Source: Pteria penguin | Taxonomy: Eukaryota; Mollusca; Bivalvia; Pterioida; Pteriidae | NCBI GenBank assembly: GCA_035048485.1 | Contig: CM068582.1 | Location: 32,367,596-32,431,595 of the forward strand | Direction of reading: 5' to 3' | DNA: 64,000 bases | In this document: positions 43,930 to 64,000 of the stretch, piece by piece | How the letters are laid out: every line of letters begins with the position of its first letter | How positions within the stretch are numbered: the first letter of the stretch is position 1 | Position numbers and translations under genes: made by a program | The notes under the pieces: model-generated | What the model was told of the DNA's origin: nothing | The model's database searches: none | Seen by the model: the letters and a program-made list of their open reading frames with translations, nothing else

Positions 43930-46490
43930 AACACATGTCTATTTTACACTTTATCAATTTACATATATCATGCATCTGGTGATCATACCCTGTATCAGAA
44001 ATCACATACTGCATACCCATCAAATTCACTACACTTATCACTGGATCATCAACATTAATAAAATAAATACAAAAATTATAATACAAAGGACTATCACTGT
44101 TTGCTTTTTTTCTTATACCTTACATTGCTGAGTAACTCATCCTCTTAAGATCGTTCCTGGTTTACATTATCACAACACCTTTTTCAGAAAAAATTCCTTG
44201 AACTACACTCTCTGGCAGGTGTTTCAAGAGAGTATGAACCAAGAAATTGATAATTAGAAATATTTTTATACGAATTACATGTACTTTATTGTGTTCGATT
44301 TTATACTAATCGTATGTTAATAAATGATGGCATAATAATAAGTCTGGGTTTTTGTGTAACATGGTTATCAGAACGATGAATTTTATCCTAAAATTTTGAA
44401 TGAACAAAATGCTAAGATATAGAACTGTTGTCAATATAGAACGTCTAATATAAAAGACGAAATACAGATATTGACTATCAACTACCCTGGTAGAACCAGT
44501 TTATTCTTTTTACATAGAATGTTATGTTCTTTGTAACCTCATTAATGTTAATATTTTCGGTTGGTTAATAGGTTTTGTAGTTTGAAAGGGTTTGCTTTGC
44601 TTACAGTAGTAATTCCGTGATACCAGGCAAAAGAGTGGTAATTGTCTGATAATCTAATTGGTTGATCTGTATCAGATTGGACAATATTTTCCATAAATAT
44701 ATAAATCAACACTGATTTCTCTGTAAAATCACAATTTTTTGTATTGTTGCTTTGGGGTATCCTTTTAACGATCTAGATGTTTTTATGTTTACATTTGAAA
44801 TGTAGTGTGCTATTAAGAATGACCCTTTTCCTGCAGAAGTTTGCTGAACTGCTTATAGCGAATTGGTAAAATTGTGACAGAGGAGGGATTGAAGTACATA
44901 TTGATTTACGGGATATATAAATCTAGAATTGAGAAAGTGGTGTAATTCTTACTGGAATATGTGAACAGGAGTTACCGTTCTTTGACTATTACGGTATGAA
45001 ACATAAATGCAGAAAAACGGATATACATCACCGTCAGATAAGCGCTAAACCACTTCACCAAATACGTTATAAATTAAAGAAGAAAGTGCTCTGTCATAAA
45101 CAATTTATTTCCGGGAGGAAATGAAAGTCACTTTCAAAAGTTGTTGGAAGTGTAACATTTCCGTATTACTATTTTCTATTTTATATACTTACTATTTGTT
45201 TTTCTCATATTTCACTTAGGAAAGGGGACCGGTTCTATTGTATAAAGGTTTTCTCTTTATATATACGTTACAGTATTTGATGTATTCAATACTAATAAAC
45301 GCAAAATACTGTTCAGTATAATTGGTAAGTGAGGATGGATTTCTGTCTTGTAAGGGTGATTTCGTATGATTAAAAAGGTAATATGTAAAGTATTTGTACA
45401 TGTCACATTGTCACAGTGCTTTTTAAACATGTTATGATGTTAATGTATTAATTGTATAACAGTGATAAGGAGTAATATTGTTACACGATATTAGCAAGTA
45501 ATATGCTGCAGACGTGCATGTTCAGAGATTGTCAGTTGACGATAGAAAGCGTTTCCTTTAAAGCTAGTTACATCCTCATTCAACCACGTTTAGCTCCACT
45601 CGTTTCATGTCGTATGATGTGTTTGATGACCAAGGGACTTTTAGGCGCTTGATCTAGACATTTTTGCATTTGCACTAGTTAAAACATCAGCTACGGATGT
45701 ATTTATCTTTAAGTTAGATTATTCGGAAATTCCTATTACCTAGCAGAGAACGTTTCGCGTTTTGTCCGTTAGACCTGCCACCAGGCACGTCGTTCCTTTT
45801 CAAATGTGTCGTCAATAAGTTATGGTTTCTGCAAATCGCTATTTATGTCACATCTCCCGTTTCATTTTTATTTTTTGTTTATACTTTTATTTGAGCGTTA
45901 ATTATTTGTAGTCCCTATATCTGAAAAATAAACACTTGTGGTCCATGTACAATGCAGATACTTCAACAGTAATTTTCCCCCATTTATGACTTATACCTGG
46001 ATTCATATTATACATCATGGCACTTACATCAAAGTATTGGAGTTTTATTTAGTCTATTTACATAAAATATTGTCATTACATTCGTATTGAACAAAGCATC
46101 GCATATCATAGTTCGCTACATCCCTCAACATTGTAAAAGGCGATACATTTAGTAATGTATTAAAGTAAAAAAACGAAGAAGTACCGAAGGGTAAACAATA
46201 TCCATAGTCCATGGAATAAAGGGGACAATATCGTGTTTAGTGTCATATTCAGACAAATATTTCAATAAAATCGAGGTGAGACCAGGTGCCCGGGAGGAGT
46301 ACGCGTCCCCTGGTTGCATGCAACTCCCGTCGAGGAGGTAAATACATAAATATACACGCATGAACATACGAAGGACACGGGAACACGAAGTCAAATTTCC
46401 CATTCAAGGCAAGAAAAGTTGAAGTAAAGAAGTAACCTTAATACCGTTTTCTAAACTCATTTAAGGAGAGTAAATGTTCCCATAAACTAT
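43930..46490. other. Intergenic AT-rich DNA
   Basis: No gene recognised. 46260-46330 holds an inverted Penelope-tail relic (GAGACCAGGTGCCCGGGAGG). Confidence 0.4.
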
Positions 46491-46500
46491 AAGACTTTAA

Positions 46501-46632
46501 TAGGCTGCTATGAAAGATACATCAGTTACACCCGAGGGGTCTCAAAGTCAAATAAAACCCGAGAATTGCCGATGGTTTTGCATGATTTTGAGACTCCGAG
46601 TGTGTAACTGATGCATCTTTCATAGCAGACTA
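46501..46632. repeat. Foldback repeat, about 47-bp arms
   Basis: Arms 46501-46547 and 46586-46632 are imperfect reverse complements (CTGCTATGAAAGAT against ATCTTTCATAGCAG; AGGGGTCTCAAA against TTTGAGACTCC), loop about 38 bases. Confidence 0.85.
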
Positions 46633-46639
46633 TAAAAGA

Positions 46640-47700
46640 GTATTTTTCTCCCATATTTTTGACAGAATAGTGAATGTCAAAAAAAAAATCGGAAAATATT
46701 CAACTTTAACAAATCAGGAAAATTTTGTCATATTCGTGTTCAGCGTCCTAAAAAAATGGGCTATTCTAAATTTATTTAACCGTGATCGTTAGTCTCTTTA
46801 CCTTAAAGATGTAAAACAATGTAGAAAAAGGAGTTTTTAATTGACGTTTTATTGAGACGTCACGTGGTATGTAATACACATAAATATCACATAGCTGTGT
46901 TACATGGGCCTGCTCTGTATCATATACGCAGATGTGAGAGAAAATAATATGTCACATATGCATAACATATGTAAACTGGTATCAACGACTATCTAATATA
47001 ATATGATCAGGTGCATATTATGAAGCAATCGCGATGGTCATATGCATACATATGAAAAGAAATTAAACACTGCTTACCTGCAATCACAGTAACAGCATGC
47101 TATGATGCAAAATAGAGGTAAACATGTGGTATATGACATGGTGAAAGGCTTAATCTAAATACTAGTACGGTCGTAACTTGTAAAAGGTATATTCCGTCTT
47201 CCTTGTGTAATTTTCCTCTTTATCGTTGGTACCATTTTACACATGAAAACGCGGATATCTGCCAACCATATTGTACTATTTTAAGATTCAAATGGAAACC
47301 AATCGGATAAAAAATTTCCTTAAAACTCATTTGTTTACAATACAGATTTTTCTAAAACAAGAAATAAAACATGGTAAAATTTCCAAGCTTATCGCGATGG
47401 GATATTTGTCAGTCAAGCAAACAAAATTTAAGTCATAGAGAAAGTAAGGATAATAAAGATACACTGTAGTTCCTCAAAGAAATCAGATACAGCACATGTT
47501 TGAAGACTGTTTCCCCTGCACTTTGTCCAGATCTGAGCTACCCCAAGTCGCTCAAGCCGACCCGGACCACGACGGTGCTATGGGTATATATAGCATAAGC
47601 TCATCTTAACTTCGTCGAAGTGAGTTAAATTTAGAGTCCCAGGTTACTTTTCGTATTATAATTATATTTCTATGTAAACCCGATAATCACTGATTGAATG
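46640..47700. other. Intergenic, no feature seen
   Basis: AT-rich, no motif recognised. Confidence 0.4.
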
Positions 47701-47708
47701 AATATTGC

Positions 47709-47954
47709 TTTACGCCACTCCACGATTATTTCACGTATATGATGACGGCATCTGCCTGATTCATTGCAAACAAATTTAGACCTTTGCAACGGACCCACCC
47801 GAAGCAGTGAGGGATTTTTACGTGCCACGCCTACCGTGACCTCGGCTTTTATTGTGTCATCCGAAAGACAGAACACCGGTGTGCCCAGGGCGGGAGTCGA
47901 ATCTGGGACCTCTCTTTCATGAGCCGAGCACCTTATCCACTAGGCCACAACGGC
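47709..47954 (-). repeat. tRNA-derived SINE, family 1
   Basis: Same layout as 14096-14348, closer to the family consensus: AAGCCGTTGTGGCCTAGTGG at the head on minus, B-box region GATTCGACTCCC, core TCACTGCTTCGGGTGGGTC. Confidence 0.75.
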
Positions 47955-47959
47955 TTAGA

Positions 47960-49070
47960 TAATCATTGAGATCGAGGTGAAAGCTGAAGCTTTTAATATA
48001 TACTATAGAGGGGGTTTTTTAATTGTTAGATTATAATCAGTGCATTCAATCCACATATCATGATCATCATACGGACAGCGGGAGGTAACACAAACAAAAA
48101 TTCTTCTATAAATGTACATCTTTGTTTACCCATTGAATCTTCTGTTAAATGTTTCATGCAAATCTGGTTATTTATCAGGATTTCTTCTTTCATAAGTATA
48201 TATGTCTGAAACAGTGTTAAGGGGCGTTAAAAGTGATCCTTTAACACTTTGTATTTTTAATAAACTGGACGATATAAATGCAACAGACTGTTAGTATTCA
48301 GAGCATGCGTAGTAGGGTGCCACCGCAGATAGTAGCTATGGGGGACTTGAGTATGATTTTTCAATACGGGATATATAGCTTCAACGGTTTATATGGTGCC
48401 TGTTTCTTTGTATACGTTTCTGTCTGGATACAGAAAAATGTTGCAGTTGTTATCCCTCAGAAGTAATCTTAACTATCCATCTTCTTGCATAACACATTTT
48501 GGGACATTCATAAGTAATACTACAAATGGATATAGGCCTGCCAAAACATTCACATTAATATCAGCAGCAATCATGATGACGGCTCAACTACAGGTTACAG
48601 GGTTTTTTTTCCAAAGTGTGACCACAGAATGGCAACCATGTAAATAAATCATGGTAGCTCTATGATTTCTAGAGCAATACTCATGAATGATGTCTTCTAT
48701 AAATTTAATTACATTGCAGATTTTAATCACGTTTTCTATCATGAAATGTAGGAATGACAATTTCCGTAAACAGTGTTTATATTCAAGTATGATGTAATGT
48801 ACATACCTTATTTTATCCATAAAATGTAATCCGAATCTGTGTAATGCTACCTACACGTGGTTGCTGATCCCGTTAACGCGAACATGCGATCAAATCCCGC
48901 TTGCGATCGGACCAAATTCACGCTCTACGAGTTTATACAGGGGTTCTAATGAAACCACTTTTCATGTAAAATTAAGACATGGCACAATAAGAAAGTTGCC
49001 TTAGAGACCTTAAGTGAAATATGCATATAACTGTGTCTGCGATGCATTTTAAACAAGCTGTGTCAGTGAA
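47960..49070. other. Intergenic, no feature seen
   Basis: No exon, paralogue or repeat of the other families recognised. Confidence 0.4.
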
Positions 49071-49074
49071 GCAC

Positions 49075-50155
49075 TAATGTCCCCGGCGGCAACAAAGCCC
49101 AAGAGGTATTTTTAGCCTGAAGGTCACTCTCAAGGTCAAAAGGTCGTGGAACCTGGTATCATTTGACAGGGCGTCATTAGTTGAGTACGCATGTGAAATG
49201 TAAAGGATCTATCTCTTACGGTTCAAAATTTATGGCCAAGGTTACAGCTGTTAAAGAAAAAAGAGGAGTTACTGGCTCAGTTATGTGGCAGAAGTCACCA
49301 TAGAGCTATACAGTACATGAATATAAATAATATACTAGAACATATATCACATTACAAAAATATTCGATTGTAGTGCAATTACGATACCGACTTAGGACGG
49401 TCATTTAATTTGACAAAAGCCAAACAAATGGCGTGGTTAACCGGTTTACGGGCCCACCTTCCCACTCATCCTAACAGCAGAACAATCAAAGGACGTACAT
49501 TTAAAAATTTATAAATAATCCTCCATGTAAAGAACAAGGGTCAACAGGTATCGCATATTGAGAGGTCATAAAAATATAAACAAGTAAGGTATTGTAAAAT
49601 ACATAATGGTATAAAAATATATGCGACATCAACATGATAAACCGTGCTCTGCCAGGCTGAAAGCGAGCTAAGACCCTAGATCTGTAGGAGTCCCGACTAA
49701 CAGTCAGAGGGGACGAGGTTCAGGACCATGTCTCCTCTGAAAGAGGTTTGGACAAGGCCCGTCATATAGTCCCCACCGCCCTGTTAGTCAGCGTGCAACG
49801 TTCAAGTAAAAGTCTGCATAAGGCTGTAGAGGGGCCAAATACAAGACCTATAGTCTTTTTGATGATCTCAATATCATATTGTCTATTTATAAGACGTTTG
49901 ATTATTTTATTACATGATAAAGTAACAAACAAACACAGTTCAAAAAGTACTTTTTAATAAAACGGTCATTGTCAAAGTCAAAAGGTCATTGAACTTGTCA
50001 GTGGAACAGGCTTTATTGGTTGAGTACGAATGTGAAATATGAAGTCTTTATCCCTCACGGTTCAAAATGATGGCCAAGGTTATATTTGACAACACACAAA
50101 CAGATAGGACAAAAACAATATGTCCCGATCTGTCGATCCGGGGACATAAATCGAC
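49075..50155 (-). repeat. Dispersed repeats flanking an inverted copy of the 430-640 block
   Basis: 49080-49260 and 49975-50150 are CAAGGTCA-type repeat pieces, the second ending GTCCCGATCTGTCGATCCGG. Between them, 49680-49870 is the reverse-oriented copy of 430-640. Confidence 0.55.
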
Positions 50156-50159
50156 AGAC

Positions 50160-51920
50160 AGCTTTCAAGAACCACTGATTGCACTACAACATCGTGACTG
50201 AGTAAATTTGGATTTTTTTTTTTGAAAAAAATTACTAAAGGTTATTCCGAGTTATTTTGTTGTATTGTACTTCAAAACACTGGGAATACCTCATCATGTC
50301 CACTATTCGATTGTATTCGTCTGCAATACAGACATTCATAGCATGAGAAACACTCTTAATTTTACATGGTCTAGATTCTAATGTATTCAATTATGCAAGG
50401 AAATGCCCACTTGGCCTCTTGTTCAATAATTGCTTATATGGAGCTGCATCATAGAAGCTATTCAGATAATGCCAAATAGGTCCTCTTGTCTTACAAATTG
50501 CTTACAAATATTTACAAACGTGCCTATGTAGAAACCTCCCCTTTTCCAATTAACTTTCCAGTGTTGGTTTTCTATTCTCTCATTTCTACCTGCATTAATT
50601 CCCAGTCTACCATTATTTTACGACGCCTTGTACCGTATAGCACTCCCTCTCTCCTCCAGCCTAACCTTCCTTCCCCGTTCAAATTTTGCATTTACCCATT
50701 TTCATTTGCACCACGATCCATCCCTCTTAACGAGCAAGATTTATATAAGTTGTTAACTTGTTTCTTAATCGTTGTAAAATAAATAAAGTTTAAATTTTTC
50801 ATTTTAAATTTTAAACGAAATTTTTACAATTACATTTTCATATTCACATTCGTAACGAGTATGATTTATTTTTCAATATTTACCATGAAAGATTTCCTTC
50901 TTATCTTCCAATATTAACATGTTCTTATATTGAATTTTGCGCTCTATGTCAAATTTGTGGGAAAATAGTTGTAACTCTCCTAGTTTTTAGGTCTGTTTCC
51001 TTTTCGGCGATCAGAATGCCTCGTGTGTGAAGATCAATAACTCTGCAAGAACGTTCGTTTCGACGCTCGACAATGTGCCATGGATGTGTGTATTGGACCG
51101 TGTCATAGGTAAAGTTCATGAATGATTGGAAATATTGAGGCTACCGAAAGGAAAAATGGTGTTTCTGAAAATTATTTTACTTCAATTTATTCATGCCGGC
51201 GCTTTTTTTTTTCAAAACGGGAAATTTATTTTGATAAAAATTCCGAATTTACTCTATCACGAACCCCTGTTGATTGCACTGATTTACTTCTATATATTCT
51301 GTACCTGCATAACGAAGTACATTGCTTTTCCTCTAAATGTCTTCATCAATAACGGTAAATATGTTTGAGTTGAAACCATCTCATTTATTTTCAAGGCGGT
51401 ATCTACTTATAGATGTAGCAACAAAAGTTCGCAAAAATGCTAGAGAACAAATGATTTTCTATAGGGCCATTGGAATGGATTTCTATGAAACATAAATCGC
51501 AATAATATGTAATATGTGTATTTTGCATGATGGGTAATGTAAATGAGCAATGTTTCGAATTTATTTCAGAAAGTTGAGGAGACCTCTGACTAAGCTGTAT
51601 GAGAACTCGCGGCACAAATGCAGATTACAAAAATATTAGATTATGATTAATAATAGGACGGTCATTTGAAATTACCACCTGATCATTGTAGTATACCTTC
51701 GGTATCTATCACAAATAAGAAATAATGCTACATGTTTTGGTGATCTTACGTCGATATAAATATTTAAAAATGATATAAGAAAGGTAGTCTATGATTTTAG
51801 GGCCGCATTAAAGACGATTGAGAAGCCTTTCTCGGTTTTCAATGAAAATCACACAAACACGCAAAGATCAACTCAAGATCTTGCATGTAATAACGTGCTG
51901 GAACAATCTGTCTAAATTCA
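50160..51920. other. Intergenic AT-rich DNA
   Basis: A C/T-rich stretch near 50560-50760 followed by AATAAATAAAGT resembles an old retroelement 3' end. No coding recognised. Confidence 0.35.
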
Positions 51921-51929
51921 TTTAAACAT

Positions 51930-53057
51930 CAGGAGCACGTTTTACTAAACTTCGTAAGTTAAGAAATTGTTCGTAAGTCATTCTTATCTTAAGATACGAA
52001 GAAAATGCGTCTTACTAAACAAAAAAGTTCGTAAGTTACGAATAAATTCTTTCGTAATTCAACCTTGGGGCTGTCGTAACTTAAGATTTTCGCAAGTCAA
52101 GGAATTCTTAAAGTACTAATTTTCTATCCAAGAGTTACAAATCGCTGCGTTATTCACCTTCGTTTATGAAAATTGTTCAAATATAAGTTAAATCAAAGGA
52201 AACGTCATAAACGTTTTTCGAGACCGTACGATGGTTTTGGACACGATGCGAGAGGAGGAACTTATATAGAGGTATCATTTTTCAAGAGAAATAATCCTAC
52301 ATATCTGTGATGTTGTGGAAAGAGATTTTTCTCCAGAATCTAAGAGGAGTCATCCGTATGCTCCAAATGCTGATATTGATATATTTACAATAATATTTAT
52401 TTTTAGTAATATATCAGTGATGGAAAATGTGCAATATCGCTTACGATAGAGCCAAATCTATAACAAATAACACATTCGGAATCGGATTGTTTTCGGATCT
52501 GTTCTCATTGCACTATGTTAAACTCGTAGCGGACGGCGCAGTGAATTCCATCTAAGTTTCGAGGCCAGTACCTGAGCAAGGGAAATGAGCCCCCTACCCC
52601 ATCCCCTCCCACGCTCGATGTTTTGTTCTTACTTTCCATATTTTATAAGTATTAAATCGTAAAGACAAACCACAAACTGCAAGTACTGAGAATGAAGAGA
52701 AGAAGAGACACTCAAACAGACGAAAAATAGTAAAATACTACATGCTTACGTAATATACGTCACTTTAGTCTTTACGTCACACATTACGCATTGTTTACAT
52801 TTTGTCTCCAGAGTGAAAACGAAAATACCGATTGCACATGCCACAATGCTATTTCTAAGAATAATTCGTATTTCATCAAAAAAGATTTCCAAAATCATAA
52901 CTTAAGAATTTTCGTAAGTTACGAATTTTCTTAGGTAACGACAAATTCTTACGAACATGTTAGTAAAACATTTTTTTTTTATCTTACGAATATTCGTAAG
53001 AAATTCGTTAGTATGAAATATTCATCGTAACTTACGAAGTTTAGTAAAACGGGCTCC
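51930..53057 (+). mobile_element. PIF/Harbinger-derived DNA transposon with TIRs
   Basis: Terminal inverted repeats of about 30 bp: GGAGCACGTTTTACTAAACT at the left and AGTTTAGTAAAACGGGCTCC at the right, both flanked inside by many TTCGTAAG/CTTACGAA palindromes. Inside, 52245-52375 reads E-E-E-L-I, R-Y-H-F-S-R-E, I-C-D-V-V and K-R-S-H-P-Y-A, the N-terminal motif series of Harbinger transposases. The rest of the transposase is absent. Target-site duplication is not clear. Confidence 0.62.
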
Positions 53058-53059
53058 AG

Positions 53060-54150
53060 CTCTTTCCAACATACTTTCACTTTGATTTTGCACTGATGTA
53101 GTGCTCAGTACACATATGTAATCAACCTTGCGAGTCTACAGGATCGGACAACCTGGCTTAGCACTGTTTATAGAAAAAAACACCACATAAATATTTGTTT
53201 TAGCTTCTACAAAGTTAGTGGTGGTTGCCTCTTCCTTTAGTAATTCACTTTATTTAAAATGTATTGCATAAGAAAGACTGCATTTAAATGTATGCAATCT
53301 TCCGTCCATGTGTTATTGTACATTAACTTAAAGGTTTTTCAATCAATTTAATCAGAAATGAATTCCTACTTACAATTTTCGGATTACAGTTGAGGATCTA
53401 TTGATGAATATTATTTCTGTTATACGTATTTCTAACGTTTTAATTGTGCTATGTTTTAAATATTTGCGTAAAAGATGAATAACTCCGGTAAATTTATGTA
53501 AACTGGTTAATCACACCAAATGAGAACATATATCTTTTGTTACTCAATTGACAATCCTAAGTCGATATCGTATCTGTCGTACGATAAATATTTTTATGTC
53601 ATTGCATGACTTATTATCGACTTTATTGTACATCTTCTTGGTGACTTCTGCCCTACAGCTAAGTCAAATGTTTTCCCTTTGACGTTAATATATATGCTCG
53701 TAAATAATACGCTTTTATTAGGCTGCTACTTTTGACGATTTTGCTAAATCTTCTTCGGTAATATAAGTGCAAGTACAGTTTCATTTAATCACAGAATCAT
53801 AAAATTAAGAAAACAAGTCAATTTTAAAACATTGCACATTACATAGCCTTTGACCTCGGTTGGTGAAGCATAAACAGGATTAAGTATCTTAAGATTAATC
53901 CAATTTCAAAGTTTCATACTACACGTATGTTTCGACATCGAGTCAACTGTAATCCCCGAGAGTTTATTCTCTCTAATTTTAGTACCTTTTTTACTGACTC
54001 GAAATATATACCACAAATTACTTTAAAAACGGTTGTAAATTATTCTAAAGCTACTGAGTATCTCCCTTGTGCATAGCTCTGTATTTGTCTCATAATTTAT
54101 ATCAAATTGGTAATGAGTTTGCTCTTCAAATATTTACATATTCGATTCCT
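53060..54150. other. Intergenic AT-rich DNA
   Basis: A copy of the short module TTGGTGACTTCTGCCCTACA at about 53639. Nothing else seen. Confidence 0.4.
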
Positions 54151-54530
54151 CAGTTAGGCCGTGAGCATCACTAAAGTTTATTGATTGATCGATTTTTGTT
54201 TTACGTCACACCACGAATATTTCACGTATATGGTGACGGCATCTGCCTGATGCGGGGCATACAAATTTTGACCTTTGCAACGGACCCACCCGAAGCAGTG
54301 AGGGATCTTTAACGTGCCATGCATACCACGACACGGGGCCTCGGTTTTTACTGTCTCATCCGAAAGACAGGACACCGGCATGACCAGAGCGGGACTCGAA
54401 CCCCGGCCTCCCGATCAGGAGTCCGACGCGATACCACTAGGCCACGCCGGCTTGCATCACTAAAGAGATTAAAGTTGTTGAAATGGGCATACAGTGCGCC
54501 AAAATTTCTACACGTATATATCTTCTGGTA
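54110..54530 (+). mobile_element. Penelope-type 3' end split by a SINE
   Basis: The element end (GTGAGCATCACTAAAG ... GTTGTTGAAATGGGCATAC) is interrupted at 54177-54453 by a family 1 SINE. Confidence 0.6.
54177..54453 (-). repeat. tRNA-derived SINE with 12-bp target-site duplication
   Basis: GCATCACTAAAG occurs at 54165-54176 and 54454-54465, exactly flanking the SINE. On minus the SINE has head GCCGGCGTGGCCTAGTGG, B box GGTTCGAGTCCC and the family core. A 12-bp duplication fits LINE-mediated insertion. Confidence 0.85.
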
Positions 54531-54837
54531 TTTATTATTACCACTGGGTAAAAGAGAAAACAGAAGACATCTGACACAGCTGTATGACAAACAATCACAA
54601 AGGACCTGCACACAAAAAAATGATGATAGTAGAATATACACGGAACAACATACCACGGCTGGTTGACTGTTATACTTCAATTTACTTTACTAAAAAGTTC
54701 GTAAATTATTAAAAACAAAAACGAAGGAGTATCTCCATTGCATAGATCTGTCCTGTTTGGGTTATTTTGCTCTTACTTTTAGGACAATTTGGTAATGCTT
54801 TTGCCATTCCATTATCCGATTTCCAGAGTTTCGGTTT

Positions 54838-54900
54838 TTAGCATCACTGAAGAGATATATAAGTTGTTGAAATGGTGCACCAAAATATATTCTGATATTC
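54838..54900 (+). repeat. Penelope-type 3' end relic
   Basis: TAGCATCACTGAAGAGATAT, then GTTGTTGAAATGGTGCACC; worn copy of the 63101-63150 motif. Confidence 0.5.
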
Positions 54901-54914
54901 ATCAAGACGAATGA

Positions 54915-55160
54915 AACAGGTGTAGCCAAGTGGATGAGGTGCTATTTGCGTGACCAAGATGCCCGGGTGCGACAACTGCCATGGGTGCACCAGTGTCCTG
55001 TCTTCGGATAAGACAGTAAAAACTGAGGTTTCGTGTCGCCGTAGGTGTGGCACGTAAAAAGACCCCTCACTCGAGAGGGTGTGTTGCAAAGGTATAAATT
55101 ACTGTGATGCATCAGACAGATGCCGTCACTAATATGTGAAATGGTCGAGGAGTAACATAA
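54915..55160 (+). repeat. tRNA-derived SINE, family 1
   Basis: Head GGTGTAGCCAAGTGGATGAG, core CACGTAAAAAGACCCCTCAC and GCATCAGACAGATGCCGTCA. Confidence 0.65.
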
Positions 55161-55169
55161 AACCAATGT

Positions 55170-55890
55170 AGAACCAATTTAAACATTGAGGTGCGACTAG
55201 GTGCTCGGGAGCATCGCCTAGTTGTATTAAACACCCGTCGAAAAAAGACTATAGAAATATGCCAGCGGGAATAATACAAGGGAAGCTTTTGATTTTTGGT
55301 ATCATTTTTTTTAACACATCAGATTCGAGTTTGAAAATAAGTTTACTGATTATTTAGTTTGTATACTTTGATAATCCAGAAGTAAAAAATTCAACAAACA
55401 AGTTTATCGTAATATACAAATAAGTTTATCATAATATACAAAGAAAAAGTATTTTGAAATCTCAATCCCTTCAAGAACTTTTATTTCACCTTCATGAGTA
55501 TATATACACTAATTCGATTTTACAATGTTTAATTGTTGACAAGAAGTTAAAGGCTTTTAATCATATTTATTTGACTCTAATGATGTTGTTCATTCTATAG
55601 ATATTTAATATTGAAATGATAAAGCACAATTCATCTTAACCTCTTATTGATGATATCCTATATCTGTAATATGGTTATCAAATGTTTTTTCTACATCCTT
55701 TGTCAGTTTGAAGATCATTTTATAGGAGGGAACCAAAAGACTCTGGATCATTATTCATGTCAGGTCGTCAGAAAACATAGTGAAAGGGGGGAGGGGGTAT
55801 AATTTCTTGTGCATCATTTATTTCTGGGTTTTTCTCAAGGATGAATTATTTCCCTGCTAACGGGATTTTAGAATTTTCCTCCTCATGGTT
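55170..55890. other. Downstream flank of gene 3
   Basis: Presumed 3' UTR and flank of gene 3. A Penelope-tail relic at about 55190-55245. No other feature. Confidence 0.4.
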
Positions 55891-63973
<8,083 letters not shown>

Positions 63974-64000
63974 GTTGACGATAAGTACATAATTCCTAGG

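Noticed and set aside
44020..44110. Minus-strand hydrophobic stretch resembling a membrane span
   Set aside because: AT-rich DNA gives such Ile/Leu/Phe runs by chance; no splice context or match to the gene family.
50486..50782. 98-codon frame with a C/T-rich coding strand
   Set aside because: Low-complexity, no domain, ends in an AATAAA-rich tail; more like an old retroelement 3' end.

Overview
The window looks like AT-rich animal nuclear DNA, most likely from a bivalve or related mollusc. This is an inference from small spliced exons with GT..AG borders, very long repeat-filled introns, tRNA-headed SINEs, a Gmr1-type LTR element, a Penelope-like element and a Ngaro-like tyrosine-recombinase retroelement. 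I see no prokaryotic gene, operon or CRISPR array. Almost none of the host coding sequence forms a long ORF. It lies in exons of 38-168 bp plus one tail exon per gene.

Host genes: all recognisable host coding sequence is on the minus strand. It forms three tandem paralogues of one small single-pass membrane protein: gene 1 (17215 down to 3401), gene 2 (about 40.4 kb down to 21348) and gene 3 (63973 down to 55891). Each has, in order, a signal-peptide exon, a short exon ending in N-G-(E/Q)-C-Y, one 8-cysteine EGF-like exon, a transmembrane exon, a 38-bp juxtamembrane exon and a cytoplasmic tail exon. Splice phases agree exactly among the copies. Tails differ in length (about 176, 116 and 86 residues) and carry Y-x-x-P and Y-x-x-L motifs, so a receptor or adhesion role with tyrosine-based signalling is a reasonable inference. 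The first exon of gene 2 was not found with confidence.

Mobile DNA fills the introns. Gene 1 carries a deleted Gmr1-like Ty3/gypsy element (7.14-10.39 kb) and a decayed Penelope-like element (14.4-15.96 kb). Gene 2 carries a 14.5-kb Ngaro-like element (24142-38644) with split direct repeats A1 ... B1-A2-B2, an SGNH-hydrolase relic, gag, RT/RNase H and tyrosine recombinase, all frame-broken. This element also holds two unusual hairpin-repeat arrays. Gene 3 carries a large foldback repeat (56.7-57.6 kb). The three large retroelements lie antisense to the host genes.

Intergenic space (17.2-21.3 kb and 40.5-55.9 kb) holds SINEs, a 20-bp tandem repeat (43.2-43.7 kb), foldbacks, a PIF/Harbinger-derived element (51.93-53.06 kb) and pieces of a common dispersed repeat. 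The stretch 26.2-31.5 kb has many single-base length differences between its internal repeats and may be poorly polished assembly.
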